Shown here: in pieces, positions 56,029 through 64,000 of the stretch
Layout of the letters: each line of letters begins with the position of its first letter
Position numbering within the stretch: position 1 is the stretch's first letter
Source: Bradyrhizobium sp. NFR13
Lineage (GTDB): Bacteria > Pseudomonadota > Alphaproteobacteria > Rhizobiales > Xanthobacteraceae
Assembly: GCF_900114605.1 (NCBI RefSeq)
Contig: NZ_FOTP01000001.1
Span: 496,001 to 560,000, forward strand
DNA length: 64,000 bases
Direction of reading: 5' to 3'
Notes under the pieces: model-generated
Databases searched by the model: none
Seen by the model: the letters and a program-made list of their open reading frames with translations, nothing else
What the model was told of the DNA's origin: nothing
Position numbers and translations under genes: made by a program

Positions 56029-57306
56029 TCAACTCAACCGGGCCAGCGCGCGCTGCAGGTCTCGCTTGTAGGTCAGAAAATCGACAAACAGTCCGTGTTC
56101 GCCGCCGTCCCGCCGTGGCGGTTGCGCGAACCATTGCGTGATCTCCTGCCGCAGCGCTGCTGCCGCATCCGGCCGCGCGGCCTTGGCCGCGAGATAGGCT
56201 GCGATCACGCGGGCCTGCAATGCACGCCCTTCCCAGCCCACGCCCGCGCCTTCCAGCAGCCCGGCTACATACAAGCCGTTATCCTCGGACGGAAACATGT
56301 TCATGAACAGCCTGGGCGCACCGATTGCGTCCTGCCAATCGAGTGCACGGAGATCGCCCAAGAACGGAAACGTGATCCGGTAGCCGGTCGCGAGCAGCAC
56401 CAGATCGACCTCGTCGCAGCGGCCATCGGCAAACACGACCAACTTGCCGTTGAATTCGCGGATCGGCTTGCGCAGGGCGACATCGCCCTGGCCGAGATGC
56501 TGCAGCACCAGCGAATTGACAATCGGCGTGCGGTCATAGAGCCGGTGCTGGGGCTTCGGCAGGCCAAAGCGCTCCGGCGCGCCGACGATAAACCGCAGGA
56601 TCGGCTCGTGCAGCCTTGAGCGCACGTTCTTCGGAATGATGAAGCGCTTCGGCTTGTGGTTGCCCTCATCCGCCGGCTTGCCGCCGAGAAACTTCGGCAC
56701 GAAATGATTGCCGCCGCGCACGCTCCACAGCACCTTGTCGGCCCGATGCACCGCATCGACGACGATGTCACACCCGGTATTGCCCATCCCGACCACGAGC
56801 ACGCGCTTGCCCGCGAAGATGTCGGAGGTCTTGTAATCCTTGGCATGCATCACCGGACCATCGAAGCTGCCTGACGTCTTCGGGATCAGGGGATCGCTGA
56901 GATGGCCATTGGCGATGACGACGCCGGCATAGTCTGCTGCCGCACCGTCGCTGAAGACGGCGCGCCATCCGCCGCCTTCCTGCGTCAAACTGCGCACGCC
57001 GGTGTTGAAGCGGATCAACGGATAGAGATCGAAATGCCGGGCATAGCTTTGCAGATAGTCCAACACCTGGCGATGGCCCGGATAGGCCGGCCAGTCCTCG
57101 GGCATCGGGAAATCGGCAAAGGCCGTGGTGCGCTTTGACGAGATGAGGTGCGTCGAGGCATAGACCGCGCTGGGCGCCGCGCCGTAGAGCCACTGACCGC
57201 CGACATCGGCGTTCTGCTCCACGGCTTCGACAGCATGGCCGACAGCCTTGAGGCTCTGGATCGCCGCAAGACCTGCGGGGCCTGCGCCAATGACGAGGAA
57301 AGTCAT
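56029..57306 (-). CDS. Flavin-containing monooxygenase-like NAD(P)/FAD oxidoreductase
   Basis: A 425-residue flavoprotein. The FAD motif is VIGAGPAGLAAI at residue 4, then the FMO-type FDGPVMHAKDY (the F-x-G-x-x-x-H-x-x-x-[FY] fingerprint with one deviation), and the NADPH motif VLVVGMGNTGCDI. Such enzymes oxygenate N, S or ketone substrates. The ATG overlaps the upstream SDR stop (ATGA). It is the last gene of a three-gene unit with a BASS transporter and an extended SDR. Confidence 0.88.
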   Translation of the reverse strand: MTFLVIGAGPAGLAAIQSLKAVGHAVEAVEQNADVGGQWLYGAAPSAVYASTHLISSKRTTAFADFPMPEDWPAYPGHRQVLDYLQSYARHFDLYPLIRFNTGVRSLTQEGGGWRAVFSDGAAADYAGVVIANGHLSDPLIPKTSGSFDGPVMHAKDYKTSDIFAGKRVLVVGMGNTGCDIVVDAVHRADKVLWSVRGGNHFVPKFLGGKPADEGNHKPKRFIIPKNVRSRLHEPILRFIVGAPERFGLPKPQHRLYDRTPIVNSLVLQHLGQGDVALRKPIREFNGKLVVFADGRCDEVDLVLLATGYRITFPFLGDLRALDWQDAIGAPRLFMNMFPSEDNGLYVAGLLEGAGVGWEGRALQARVIAAYLAAKAARPDAAAALRQEITQWFAQPPRRDGGEHGLFVDFLTYKRDLQRALARLS

Positions 57307-58271
57307 GACACCGGCTCCGGGCGCTCGTCGCGATAGCGTTCGAACACAGCGCGCGCGTCAAGCGCAGGCGAATATCCGAATTCGGATTTAAGGCGCGTAT
57401 TATCGAGTACCGGACGATACTGGATGAATTTCACGTTCTGCGCCGTCAACTTCGTCAGGCCGAGCGCATGCAGCAGCCACAGCGCGCCCTTCATCGCGGC
57501 GGGCGGAATCGGAACGAACGGCTTGCCGTTCAGCCGGGCGATCTCGCGCAGGCTAAGTGTGCCATCGCCGGCGAGATTATAGATGCCGCTCTTGCCGGTG
57601 CGCACGGCCTGCGCCAGCGCGGCGACCACATCGGAATCGGCGATCAGCGAGAACGGCGTTGCGGTGCCGCTCAGGCCAGTCACGACGGGGCGCTCGAACA
57701 GCGCAGTGATCTGGTTGTTCGTGGTCGGCCCCAGCACCGTGCAGGGGCGAAACACGGTCTGCCGCAATTGCGGATGATCGCTACGCCAGCGCGCCAACAT
57801 CTCCTCGACCTCGCGCTTGTTGCGCGCATAGGGGAAATCCTCGTTACCGCGCAGCGGATCGGTCTCGCGCAACGGGACGGGATTGTCGGCGTGATAGCCA
57901 TAGGCCGCGCCGCTCGAGGTGACGATGAGGTGGCCAACACCAGCCGCGAGACAGGCTTCCAGCACATTGCGCGTACCCAGCACGTCGATCTCGTAATCGC
58001 GTCTGTCATCCCCGCCGACGGCAACGACCGAGGCAAGATGCACAACCGTGCGCGGCTTCACGCGGGCGATGATCTCCTTCAAGGCGGGATCGCGAATATC
58101 GCCATGCTCATAGGCAATGCCGGAAAGGCGCTGCGACGGAGGTACCTCGCGTAGATCGAGTGCCGTCACGGGACCATCGCCACCGGTCGCCAGTTCGCGC
58201 AGCAAAGCGCTGCCGATGAAGCCTGCCGCGCCGGTGATCAGCACGCCGCTATTCGTCATCGCGTTGCTCAT
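57303..58271 (-). CDS. NAD-dependent epimerase/dehydratase (extended SDR)
   Basis: A 322-residue extended short-chain dehydrogenase. The cofactor motif is VLITGAAGFIGSALLREL, with DIRDPAL, VVHLASVVAVGGDD and the catalytic SSGAAYGY...YARNKRE (Tyr-x-x-x-Lys). The substrate may be a nucleotide sugar, a sterol or another alcohol; it is not evident. The ATG overlaps the transporter stop by four bases, and its stop overlaps the FMO start, so all three genes are translationally coupled. Confidence 0.88.
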   Translation of the reverse strand: MSNAMTNSGVLITGAAGFIGSALLRELATGGDGPVTALDLREVPPSQRLSGIAYEHGDIRDPALKEIIARVKPRTVVHLASVVAVGGDDRRDYEIDVLGTRNVLEACLAAGVGHLIVTSSGAAYGYHADNPVPLRETDPLRGNEDFPYARNKREVEEMLARWRSDHPQLRQTVFRPCTVLGPTTNNQITALFERPVVTGLSGTATPFSLIADSDVVAALAQAVRTGKSGIYNLAGDGTLSLREIARLNGKPFVPIPPAAMKGALWLLHALGLTKLTAQNVKFIQYRPVLDNTRLKSEFGYSPALDARAVFERYRDERPEPVS

Positions 58272-59197
58272 GCCGCACCTTCAATGCGTGCCGGATGCGG
58301 GTCGCGTCGTTTCCACCAGGCCGCCAGCGCCCAGCCGGAGACGAGGTGCCAGACTCCCCAGCCAGCGGCGACCAGCGCAGCCCCGCCAAGGCCGTCGAAT
58401 TGCGTGAGGATCAGCGCCAGCCCCAGGCCGGAATTATGCATGCTGACTTCGATGGTGAGCGCGCGGGTGTCGTAGTCGCTGAGCCCGAGGATCTTCGCGA
58501 CGCCCCAGCCAAGCGCGACGGCGATCGCGTTATGCAGCACGACGAAGGGCAGCACCGAGGTCGAGAACACCGAGATGTAGCGCCAGTTGGTGATCGTCGC
58601 GGCCAGAATAAATCCGATCAGGAACACGAAAGACAGGATCTGCAACGGCCGGCGCAGACGGTCGGCCAGCCCCGGCAGATGACGCACCGTGAGCAGCCCC
58701 GCAACCATCGGCACGCCGAGCAACAGCACGGTCGATCCGATAAACGAGACGGGATCGACGCTCACCTGGCGCAGCAGGGCGGCGGTTTGCGGATTGAGCC
58801 CGGCCCAGAACAGGATGTTCAGCGGCGTCGTGACGGACGCGAGCAAGCTGGAGATGCCAGTCATCGACACCGACAGCGCGGTGTTGCCGCGCGCCATATG
58901 GGTGATGAGATTGGAGATGTTCCCGCCAGGACAGGCCGCCACCACCATCATGCCAAGCGCGATGGAGGGCTGCGGCTTCAACACCATGGTGATCGCCCAT
59001 GTGACCGCCGGCAGGAGGATCAGTTGCGCGGCGAGCCCCGCGAGCGGCGCCGCCGGACGTCGGAATACATCGACAAAATCGGCGACGCGAAGATCGAGCG
59101 CGACGCCATACATGATCAGTGCCAGCACGATGCCGAGCGCCATCTGGCCGCCCGGACTGATGTTCAACAGAATATCGTCGATCGCCCCGCCCGCCAT
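58268..59197 (-). CDS. Bile acid:sodium symporter (BASS) family transporter
   Basis: A 309-residue, ten-helix inner-membrane carrier. The family landmarks are LRVADFVDVFRRPAAPLAGL, the crossover PSIALGMMVVAACPGGNISNLITHMARGNTALSVSMT, and EVSMHNSGLGLAL. Members take up bile acids, pantoate or other organic anions with sodium. It is the first gene of the BASS-SDR-FMO operon, which suggests import followed by oxidation of a steroid-like or carboxylate compound; that is inference. Confidence 0.9.
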   Translation of the reverse strand: MAGGAIDDILLNISPGGQMALGIVLALIMYGVALDLRVADFVDVFRRPAAPLAGLAAQLILLPAVTWAITMVLKPQPSIALGMMVVAACPGGNISNLITHMARGNTALSVSMTGISSLLASVTTPLNILFWAGLNPQTAALLRQVSVDPVSFIGSTVLLLGVPMVAGLLTVRHLPGLADRLRRPLQILSFVFLIGFILAATITNWRYISVFSTSVLPFVVLHNAIAVALGWGVAKILGLSDYDTRALTIEVSMHNSGLGLALILTQFDGLGGAALVAAGWGVWHLVSGWALAAWWKRRDPHPARIEGAA

Positions 59198-59320
59198 CCA
59201 TCCCCCCGATGAGCGTGGATATCCGTGACGCTCACCGAGCCCGCGTCTCCCGCCCTTGCACGAAGCTTAGTCAACGGTTCCCCGAGAATCCATGGTCCGG
59301 GCGCGCACAGGCTGAAAACG

Positions 59321-59347
59321 AAAAAGGGCCCCATCAGGGGCCCTTTT
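59321..59347 (-). terminator. Terminator of the petA-fbcH transcript
   Basis: AAAAGGGCCCC-TGAT-GGGGCCCTTTTT on the minus strand, 20 bases past the fbcH stop, is a classic GC stem with a T-run. Confidence 0.92.
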
Positions 59348-59366
59348 GAAAGAATGTTTGCGACTC

Positions 59367-61433
59367 TCAGTGAGCGTTCGCCCAGACCTTCTTCTTCGTG
59401 AAATACATCAGGAACGCGAAGATGATCAGGAACACCATCACCTGCAAGCCAATACGCTTGCGGGCCTCAAGATGCGGCTCTGCGGTCCACATCAGGAAGG
59501 TCGAAACGTCCTTGGCGTAGTTCTCGACCTTCTGCGGGGTGCCGTCATCATAGGTCACCTGATCGTCGGAGATCGGCTTCGGCATCTTGATGGCGTGGCC
59601 GGGGAAGAACCTGTTGTAGTAGGCGCCCGGCGGCAGCGCAAAATCCTTCGGCGCATCGACATAACCCTGCAGCAGGGCGTCGATATAGTTCGGGCCCTTC
59701 TCCTGGAACTGGGTAAAGAAGTCGAACACGAATTGCGGGAAGCCGCGGTCGTAGTTGCGGGCCTTGGCCATCAACGACAGGTCCGGCGGATAGGCGCCGC
59801 CATTGGCTGCGCGCGCCGCGTTCTCGTTCGGGAACGGCTTCGGGAATGGATCCGCGAGACGACCGGGACGCTCGAACATGTCGCCGGCATCGTTCGGGCC
59901 GTCCTGCACCTTGATCTCGGATGCGACCGCCAGCGCCTGCGCCGCCGAGAAGCCGGGACCGCCTTCATCCGCGAGATTGCGGAAGTGGATCAGGCTCATC
60001 GAGTGACAGGTCGAGCAGACTTCCTTGTAGACCTTGTAACCGCGCTGCAGGGCACCGCGATCAAACTTGCCGAACGGGCCGGCAAAGCTCCAAGAGAGCG
60101 ACGGCGGCGTCGGGCCGCCATGCTCGTCGGCAGCCTTGGCGCTCTGCGCGCCGCCGGCCATCAGACCACCGGCGAGAACCAGTGCAACGATGGCGGAGGC
60201 TGCCTTCTTGCCGTACTTGGCCAGCACATCGTCAGCGATCGAGTTCGGCACCGCGCGCGGCGTTTCGATACGGCTGAGGATCGGCAGAACGATCAGAAAG
60301 TAGGCGAAGTAGCAGAAGGTCAGCACACGGCCGGCAATGATATAGATGCCTTCCGCGGGCTTGCCGCCGAGCCAACCGAGCAGGACTGCCACTACAACGA
60401 ACATCCAGAAGAACTGCTTGGCCAGCGGACGATACTTCGACGACCGGGTCTTGGCGGTATCGAGCCAGGGCAGGAAGGCCAGCACGATGATCGCCGAGAA
60501 CATGGCGATGACGCCGCCGAGCTTGCTCGGGATCGAACGCAGGATCGCGTAGAACGGCAGGTAGTACCATTCCGGCACGATATGTGCGGGCGTCACGCCC
60601 GGATTGGCCATGATGTAGTTATCGGGATCGCCGAGATAGTTCGGGATGTAGAACACGAACCAAGCATAGAAGATCATGAAGCAGACGATGCCGAAACCAT
60701 CCTTGATGGTCGCGTAGGGCGTGAACGGCACCATGTCCTTCTCGGTCTTCGGCTCGACGCCGGCCGGGTTGTTCTGACCGGCGACGTGGAGCGCCCAGAC
60801 GTGCAGCACGACGACGCCGGCGATCACGAAGGGCAGCAGGTAATGCAGCGAGAAGAAGCGGTTCAGCGTCGGATTGCCGACCGAGTAGCCGCCCCACAGC
60901 AGGGTCACGATGCTCTCGCCGACATAGGGTATCGCCGAGAACAGGTTGGTGATGACGGTGGCGCCCCAGAAGCTCATCTGGCCCCACGGCAGCACGTAAC
61001 CCATGAAACCGGTCGCCATCATCAGAAGGTAGATGATCACGCCGAGGATCCAGAGGACTTCGCGCGGCGCCTTGTACGACCCGTAATACAGGCCGCGCAG
61101 CATGTGGATGTAGACGGCGATGAAGAACATTGATGCGCCGTTGGAGTGCAGGTAGCGCAGCAGCCAGCCGTAGTTCACATCGCGAACGATGCTCTCGACC
61201 GAATTGAAGGCCATGTCCACATGCGGCGTGTAGTGCATCGCCAGGATCACGCCGGTGACGATTTGTACGCCGAGCATGAAGGAGAGGATGCCGCCGAACG
61301 TCCACCAGTAATTCAGGTTACGCGGCGTCGGATAGGCAATGAAGGAGGAATGGACGAGGCCGATAATTGGCAGACGCTTTTCAATCCACTGCAAAGCGGG
61401 ATTGGTCGGCTGGTAGGTCGATGGTCCGCTCAT
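59367..61433 (-). CDS. fbcH: Fused cytochrome b / cytochrome c1 precursor of the bc1 complex
   Basis: A 688-residue polyprotein of the ubiquinol-cytochrome c reductase. Residues 1-~405 are cytochrome b, with eight helices, the heme-binding histidines, and [13 protein letters not shown] of the Qo site. A hydrophobic segment with an AKA-ADE signal-peptidase site lies near 415-434. The rest is cytochrome c1, with [13 protein letters not shown] (heme c attachment near 473), the distal Met region and a C-terminal anchor [20 protein letters not shown]. In Bradyrhizobium this fusion is cut after synthesis. It is 59 bases downstream of petA. Confidence 0.97.
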   Translation of the reverse strand: MSGPSTYQPTNPALQWIEKRLPIIGLVHSSFIAYPTPRNLNYWWTFGGILSFMLGVQIVTGVILAMHYTPHVDMAFNSVESIVRDVNYGWLLRYLHSNGASMFFIAVYIHMLRGLYYGSYKAPREVLWILGVIIYLLMMATGFMGYVLPWGQMSFWGATVITNLFSAIPYVGESIVTLLWGGYSVGNPTLNRFFSLHYLLPFVIAGVVVLHVWALHVAGQNNPAGVEPKTEKDMVPFTPYATIKDGFGIVCFMIFYAWFVFYIPNYLGDPDNYIMANPGVTPAHIVPEWYYLPFYAILRSIPSKLGGVIAMFSAIIVLAFLPWLDTAKTRSSKYRPLAKQFFWMFVVVAVLLGWLGGKPAEGIYIIAGRVLTFCYFAYFLIVLPILSRIETPRAVPNSIADDVLAKYGKKAASAIVALVLAGGLMAGGAQSAKAADEHGGPTPPSLSWSFAGPFGKFDRGALQRGYKVYKEVCSTCHSMSLIHFRNLADEGGPGFSAAQALAVASEIKVQDGPNDAGDMFERPGRLADPFPKPFPNENAARAANGGAYPPDLSLMAKARNYDRGFPQFVFDFFTQFQEKGPNYIDALLQGYVDAPKDFALPPGAYYNRFFPGHAIKMPKPISDDQVTYDDGTPQKVENYAKDVSTFLMWTAEPHLEARKRIGLQVMVFLIIFAFLMYFTKKKVWANAH

Positions 61434-61492
61434 GATGCGATCCTGAGAAGAGAAAAACACTATCGGCGCGAGATCGGATGGGATCCGGCAGC

Positions 61493-62020
61493 TCAGCCGA
61501 TCTTGATCTTGGTGTCAGAGACGAAGGCGTAAGGCGGGATCGGCAGGTTGAGCGGCGCCGGACCCTGACGGATGCGGCCCGAAGTGTCGTAGACCGAACC
61601 GTGGCAGGGGCAGAAAAAGCCGTCGTAAGCGCCTTCGTGAGCAATCGGGATGCAGCCCAGATGGGTGCAGATGCCGATGACGACCAACCACTGGTCGTGG
61701 CCTTCCTTGACGCGGGCCTGATCGGTCTGCGGATCGGGCAGGCTCGACACCGGAACGGCGCGCGCCTCTTCGACCTGCTTCTTGGTCCGGTTCATGATGT
61801 AGATCGGTTTGCCGCGCCAGAACACCTTGATGTCCTGCCCCTCGGCGATGGGGGCCAGATCGACCTCGATCGGCGCACCCGCCGCGATGGTCGAAGCATC
61901 TGGATTCATTTGAGAAATCAGCGGCCAGACGGCGGCTGCGGCGCCCACTGCAGCCACTGCCCCAGTGGCCACGAACAAGAAATCACGGCGCGTGTGTTCC
62001 GCCGAAGACGTTGTCGTCAC
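61493..62020 (-). CDS. petA: Rieske iron-sulfur subunit of the bc1 complex
   Basis: A 175-residue Rieske protein carrying the [2Fe-2S] cluster that passes electrons from ubiquinol to cytochrome c1. A twin-arginine signal/anchor ([18 protein letters not shown]) occupies residues 9-30. The cluster ligands are in CTHLGCIP and CPCHGS, with the Qo loop [13 protein letters not shown]. The start is GTG. First gene of petA-fbcH. Confidence 0.97.
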   Translation of the reverse strand: MTTTSSAEHTRRDFLFVATGAVAAVGAAAAVWPLISQMNPDASTIAAGAPIEVDLAPIAEGQDIKVFWRGKPIYIMNRTKKQVEEARAVPVSSLPDPQTDQARVKEGHDQWLVVIGICTHLGCIPIAHEGAYDGFFCPCHGSVYDTSGRIRQGPAPLNLPIPPYAFVSDTKIKIG

Positions 62021-62583
62021 GATCCCAACCCTTTCTTATCTGCAGCCGGCTTAGACACCCCCGGTCACGCCTTTGCGTTGACCTGAAGCAAAAAACCGAC
62101 GCCCGCGATTCTCCCCACGGCGGCAGAGGCCTACTAGTCCTTGCCTAACAGGCAGAACACGCAGTCCAGAATCGTTCTATTGGCACCCTTGGTGCGGCAG
62201 TGCAAGCCTACGATCGGCGAAGCAAGATGCGATGCACCACAGAATCAACGCCTTTCCGCGCGGCGGATAATTCGGCACGTCGTGACTATCGGAAACGGCC
62301 ATCAGGCTTTTGGCGGGACAAGGGATCGCGATTCGCAGTCGATCGCGCTCCGCCGCTTTTCCGGACACCTCTCGCGCACTACGATTCGCGCGACCGCCAG
62401 GCAAAAACAGCAACAATTCATGATCGTGAATAATTCTGCGTCGTTTCAGCAACAAATCGCGCTCAAGTAGCGCGTTTGAAGACGTTCTAAATCCCTAATT
62501 CTGTTCTCATTCTTCGCCTGCGCTAAAGCGAAAGCATCCAAATTTTACCGGTAGAGCCGGCCTAACTGGGGCATCGCAGCGTC
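62021..62583. other. 560-base divergent region between petA and the siderophore receptor
   Basis: No gene is convincing here; the longest frames have no start signal or family pattern. It should hold the petA promoter on the left and the receptor promoter on the right. An iron-control-like palindrome occurs at 62475-62491. Confidence 0.5.
62475..62491. promoter_or_regulatory. Candidate iron control element (ICE/Irr box-like)
   Basis: TTTGAAGACGTTCTAAA, 93 bases upstream of the receptor start, matches 11 of 14 defined positions of the rhizobial ICE pattern TTTAGAA-N3-TTCTAAA; the right half is exact. Irr binds such sites in Bradyrhizobium. Position and gene type support it, but the left half is weak. 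Confidence 0.45.
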
Positions 62584-64000
62584 ATGACAACATTCCACTC
62601 CATCGAATCGGCAACTCGGCTGCACATGCTGCGGGCTCTATGTCTTTGCGCCGTCAGCGGTCTCGCTTTGTCGATTCCGACAGGTGCTGCCGACGCTCAG
62701 TCTGCCCTGCCACCAGTGACGGTGGATGCGCCGCAGCAGCGTACGCGTCCGGCGACGGCCAGGCCGACCCAGCGCGCATCGACCAGCCGCGCTGCCCGCA
62801 CCAATCGCACGGCCCGTGCGCCGCAGGCGGCACCGGTGGCACCAGCCAATCCCAACGCCGGTGAGCGCGCCGGCGGCCCCGTGATCGGCTTCGTCGCCAA
62901 TCGCAGCGGCTCCGCCACCAAGACCGACACCCCGATCATGGAAACTCCGCAATCGATCTCGGTGATCACCTCCGACCAGATCAAGACCCAGGACGCACAG
63001 ACCCTCACTCAGGCGCTGCGCTACACCGCGGGCGCCAATGGCGACGTCAATGGCGGTTCCGATACCCGCAATGGCGGCATCCAGATCCGCGGCTTCGACA
63101 TGACGCAGCAGGGGCTGTATCTTGATGGCCTGCGGCTGCCCAGCACGCCCTATATCCATTTCGACAGCCTCGATCCCTTCGGCGCGTCTCGTCTCGAAGT
63201 GCTGAAAGGGCCGTCCTCGGTGATGTATGGTGGCAGCGGGCCGGGCGGCATTCTCAACTATGTCAGCAAGCTTCCGACCGCCCGGCAGTTCGGCGAAATC
63301 TCGGTGTCAGGCGGCAGTTTCGACCGCTATCAGGGCGAGTTCGATTTTGGCGGCCCCGCCAACAAGGAAGGCACGGTGCTCTATCGCCTGACCGGCCTGG
63401 TCCGTGACGGCGGCACGCAGGTCGATGACGCCAGGGACAGCCGCGTCTTCATCGCGCCGGCCGTCACCTTCAAGCCGAACGAAGACACCACACTCACAGT
63501 GCTGGCGAATTATCAGAAGGAGAAGAACGGCTGGGGTCTGCAGTTCCTGCCGGCATCCGGCACGATCTATCCGAATGCGGGCCGTATCATCCCTATCAAC
63601 CGCAACACCGGCGAACCCGGCTTCAACAGATACGACAACGAGATCGCTTCGGTTGGCTACCTGTTCGCACATAACATCAACGATAACCTGACCTTCCGGC
63701 AGAACCTGCGCTACTCGTGGATGCACAACGAATCCGACAGCATCAATGCCGGCGGTTACCTCGACGAAGCCGCCGGGCTGCTCTACCGCTACGGCGGATC
63801 ATCGGCCTCGACGATCAACTCCATCGCCGTCGACAACCAGCTGGAGGGCCACTTCACCACCGGCATCCTGAGCCACACCACGCTGTTCGGCATCGACTAT
63901 CGAAACACGACATCGACCGACGTCAACACGAGCTACAGCGCCGATCCCCTCAACGTCTTCAACCCCGTCTACACCAACAGCTGGACCAAGGGCGCGCTCT
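62584..64000 (+). CDS. TonB-dependent ferrisiderophore (FhuA/FegA-like) receptor, 3' end cut off
   Basis: Open from an ATG at 62584 to the window end (472 codons). The signal peptide (about 1-39, LCLCAVSGLALSIPTGAADA) is followed by LPPVTVDAP (TonB-box region) and an Ala/Arg/Pro-rich linker (about 48-90). The plug has ETPQSISVITSDQIKTQDAQ, QIRGFDMTQQGLYLDGLRLP and RLEVLKGPSSVMYGGSGPGG. The barrel begins after residue ~240. The plug motif order is that of hydroxamate receptors such as FhuA and FegA. Whether a permease follows is outside the window. The Met at 62626 is an alternative start. Confidence 0.93.
   Translation, partial: MTTFHSIESATRLHMLRALCLCAVSGLALSIPTGAADAQSALPPVTVDAPQQRTRPATARPTQRASTSRAARTNRTARAPQAAPVAPANPNAGERAGGPVIGFVANRSGSATKTDTPIMETPQSISVITSDQIKTQDAQTLTQALRYTAGANGDVNGGSDTRNGGIQIRGFDMTQQGLYLDGLRLPSTPYIHFDSLDPFGASRLEVLKGPSSVMYGGSGPGGILNYVSKLPTARQFGEISVSGGSFDRYQGEFDFGGPANKEGTVLYRLTGLVRDGGTQVDDARDSRVFIAPAVTFKPNEDTTLTVLANYQKEKNGWGLQFLPASGTIYPNAGRIIPINRNTGEPGFNRYDNEIASVGYLFAHNINDNLTFRQNLRYSWMHNESDSINAGGYLDEAAGLLYRYGGSSASTINSIAVDNQLEGHFTTGILSHTTLFGIDYRNTTSTDVNTSYSADPLNVFNPVYTNSWTKGAL

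Noticed and set aside
59346-61133. 595-codon plus-strand frame opposite fbcH
   Set aside because: Antisense to cytochrome b/c1 with heme-binding motifs; no start signal and no recognisable domains.

Overview
The window is about 64 kb of high-GC alphaproteobacterial chromosome, most like the Bradyrhizobium/Rhodopseudomonas/Tardiphaga group of Rhizobiales. The pointers are a fused cytochrome b/c1 gene (fbcH) behind a Rieske gene, a fused trpE(G) preceded by a short Trp-Trp leader peptide, a type II lumazine synthase behind an FMN riboswitch, DUF1236, DUF3096 and DUF1656 proteins, and palindromic intergenic repeats of the kind scattered through these genomes. No rRNA, tRNA, CRISPR array, insertion sequence or prophage was seen. 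Both ends cut genes: an Rsm22-type methyltransferase on the left and a TonB-dependent ferrisiderophore receptor on the right.

Layout. 0-9 kb: Rsm22-like protein, a secreted-repeat protein, a large autotransporter, a LemA/M48 membrane protease pair, a YhdH/AcuI-type reductase, and ribH under its riboswitch. 9-24 kb: an MFS carrier, a SleB-type cell wall hydrolase, ppdK with a long Lys/Ala-rich N-terminal extension, small membrane and secreted proteins, a protein with a duplicated module, glyQ-glyS, an S49 protease, and a TrmN6-like methyltransferase with a DUF2007 protein. 24-30 kb: polyprenyl diphosphate synthase, then an oxidoreductase/hydrolase/HxlR cassette that ends in a degenerate second copy of the synthase 3' end, then AraC and SDR genes. 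29.6-38 kb: an alpha/beta hydrolase and an amidase, an MHS-type transporter, a molybdenum-linked group (sulfite-oxidase-like enzyme, DUF2478, ModE-type regulator), and wrbA-pirin with a LysR regulator. 38-46 kb: a glycosyltransferase, an orphan sulfonate-type binding protein, and a siderophore uptake operon (receptor, 122-aa unknown, RhtX-like permease) divergent from an AraC regulator. 46-51 kb: a tightly overlapped MarR/FUSC/DUF1656/HlyD efflux operon and a tandem pair of ParA-like ATPases. 51-64 kb: apt, trpE(G) with its attenuator, two GNATs, a dienelactone hydrolase, a BASS/SDR/FMO operon, the cytochrome bc1 genes and the ferrichrome-type receptor.

The most informative structural signals are four. 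First, a 112-base repeat of the polyprenyl synthase 3' end flanks the 25-27.7 kb cassette and marks a past insertion. Second, the middle third of glyS has much lower GC than its flanks and looks like an imported segment in an essential gene. Third, the trp leader region has a consensus promoter placed so that transcription should start at the leader-peptide AUG. Fourth, two adjacent paralogous MinD/ParA-like ATPases of unknown job are the best candidates for an undescribed system. Gene starts were adjusted by eye where a Shine-Dalgarno sequence or family alignment pointed to an internal codon; these are inferences.
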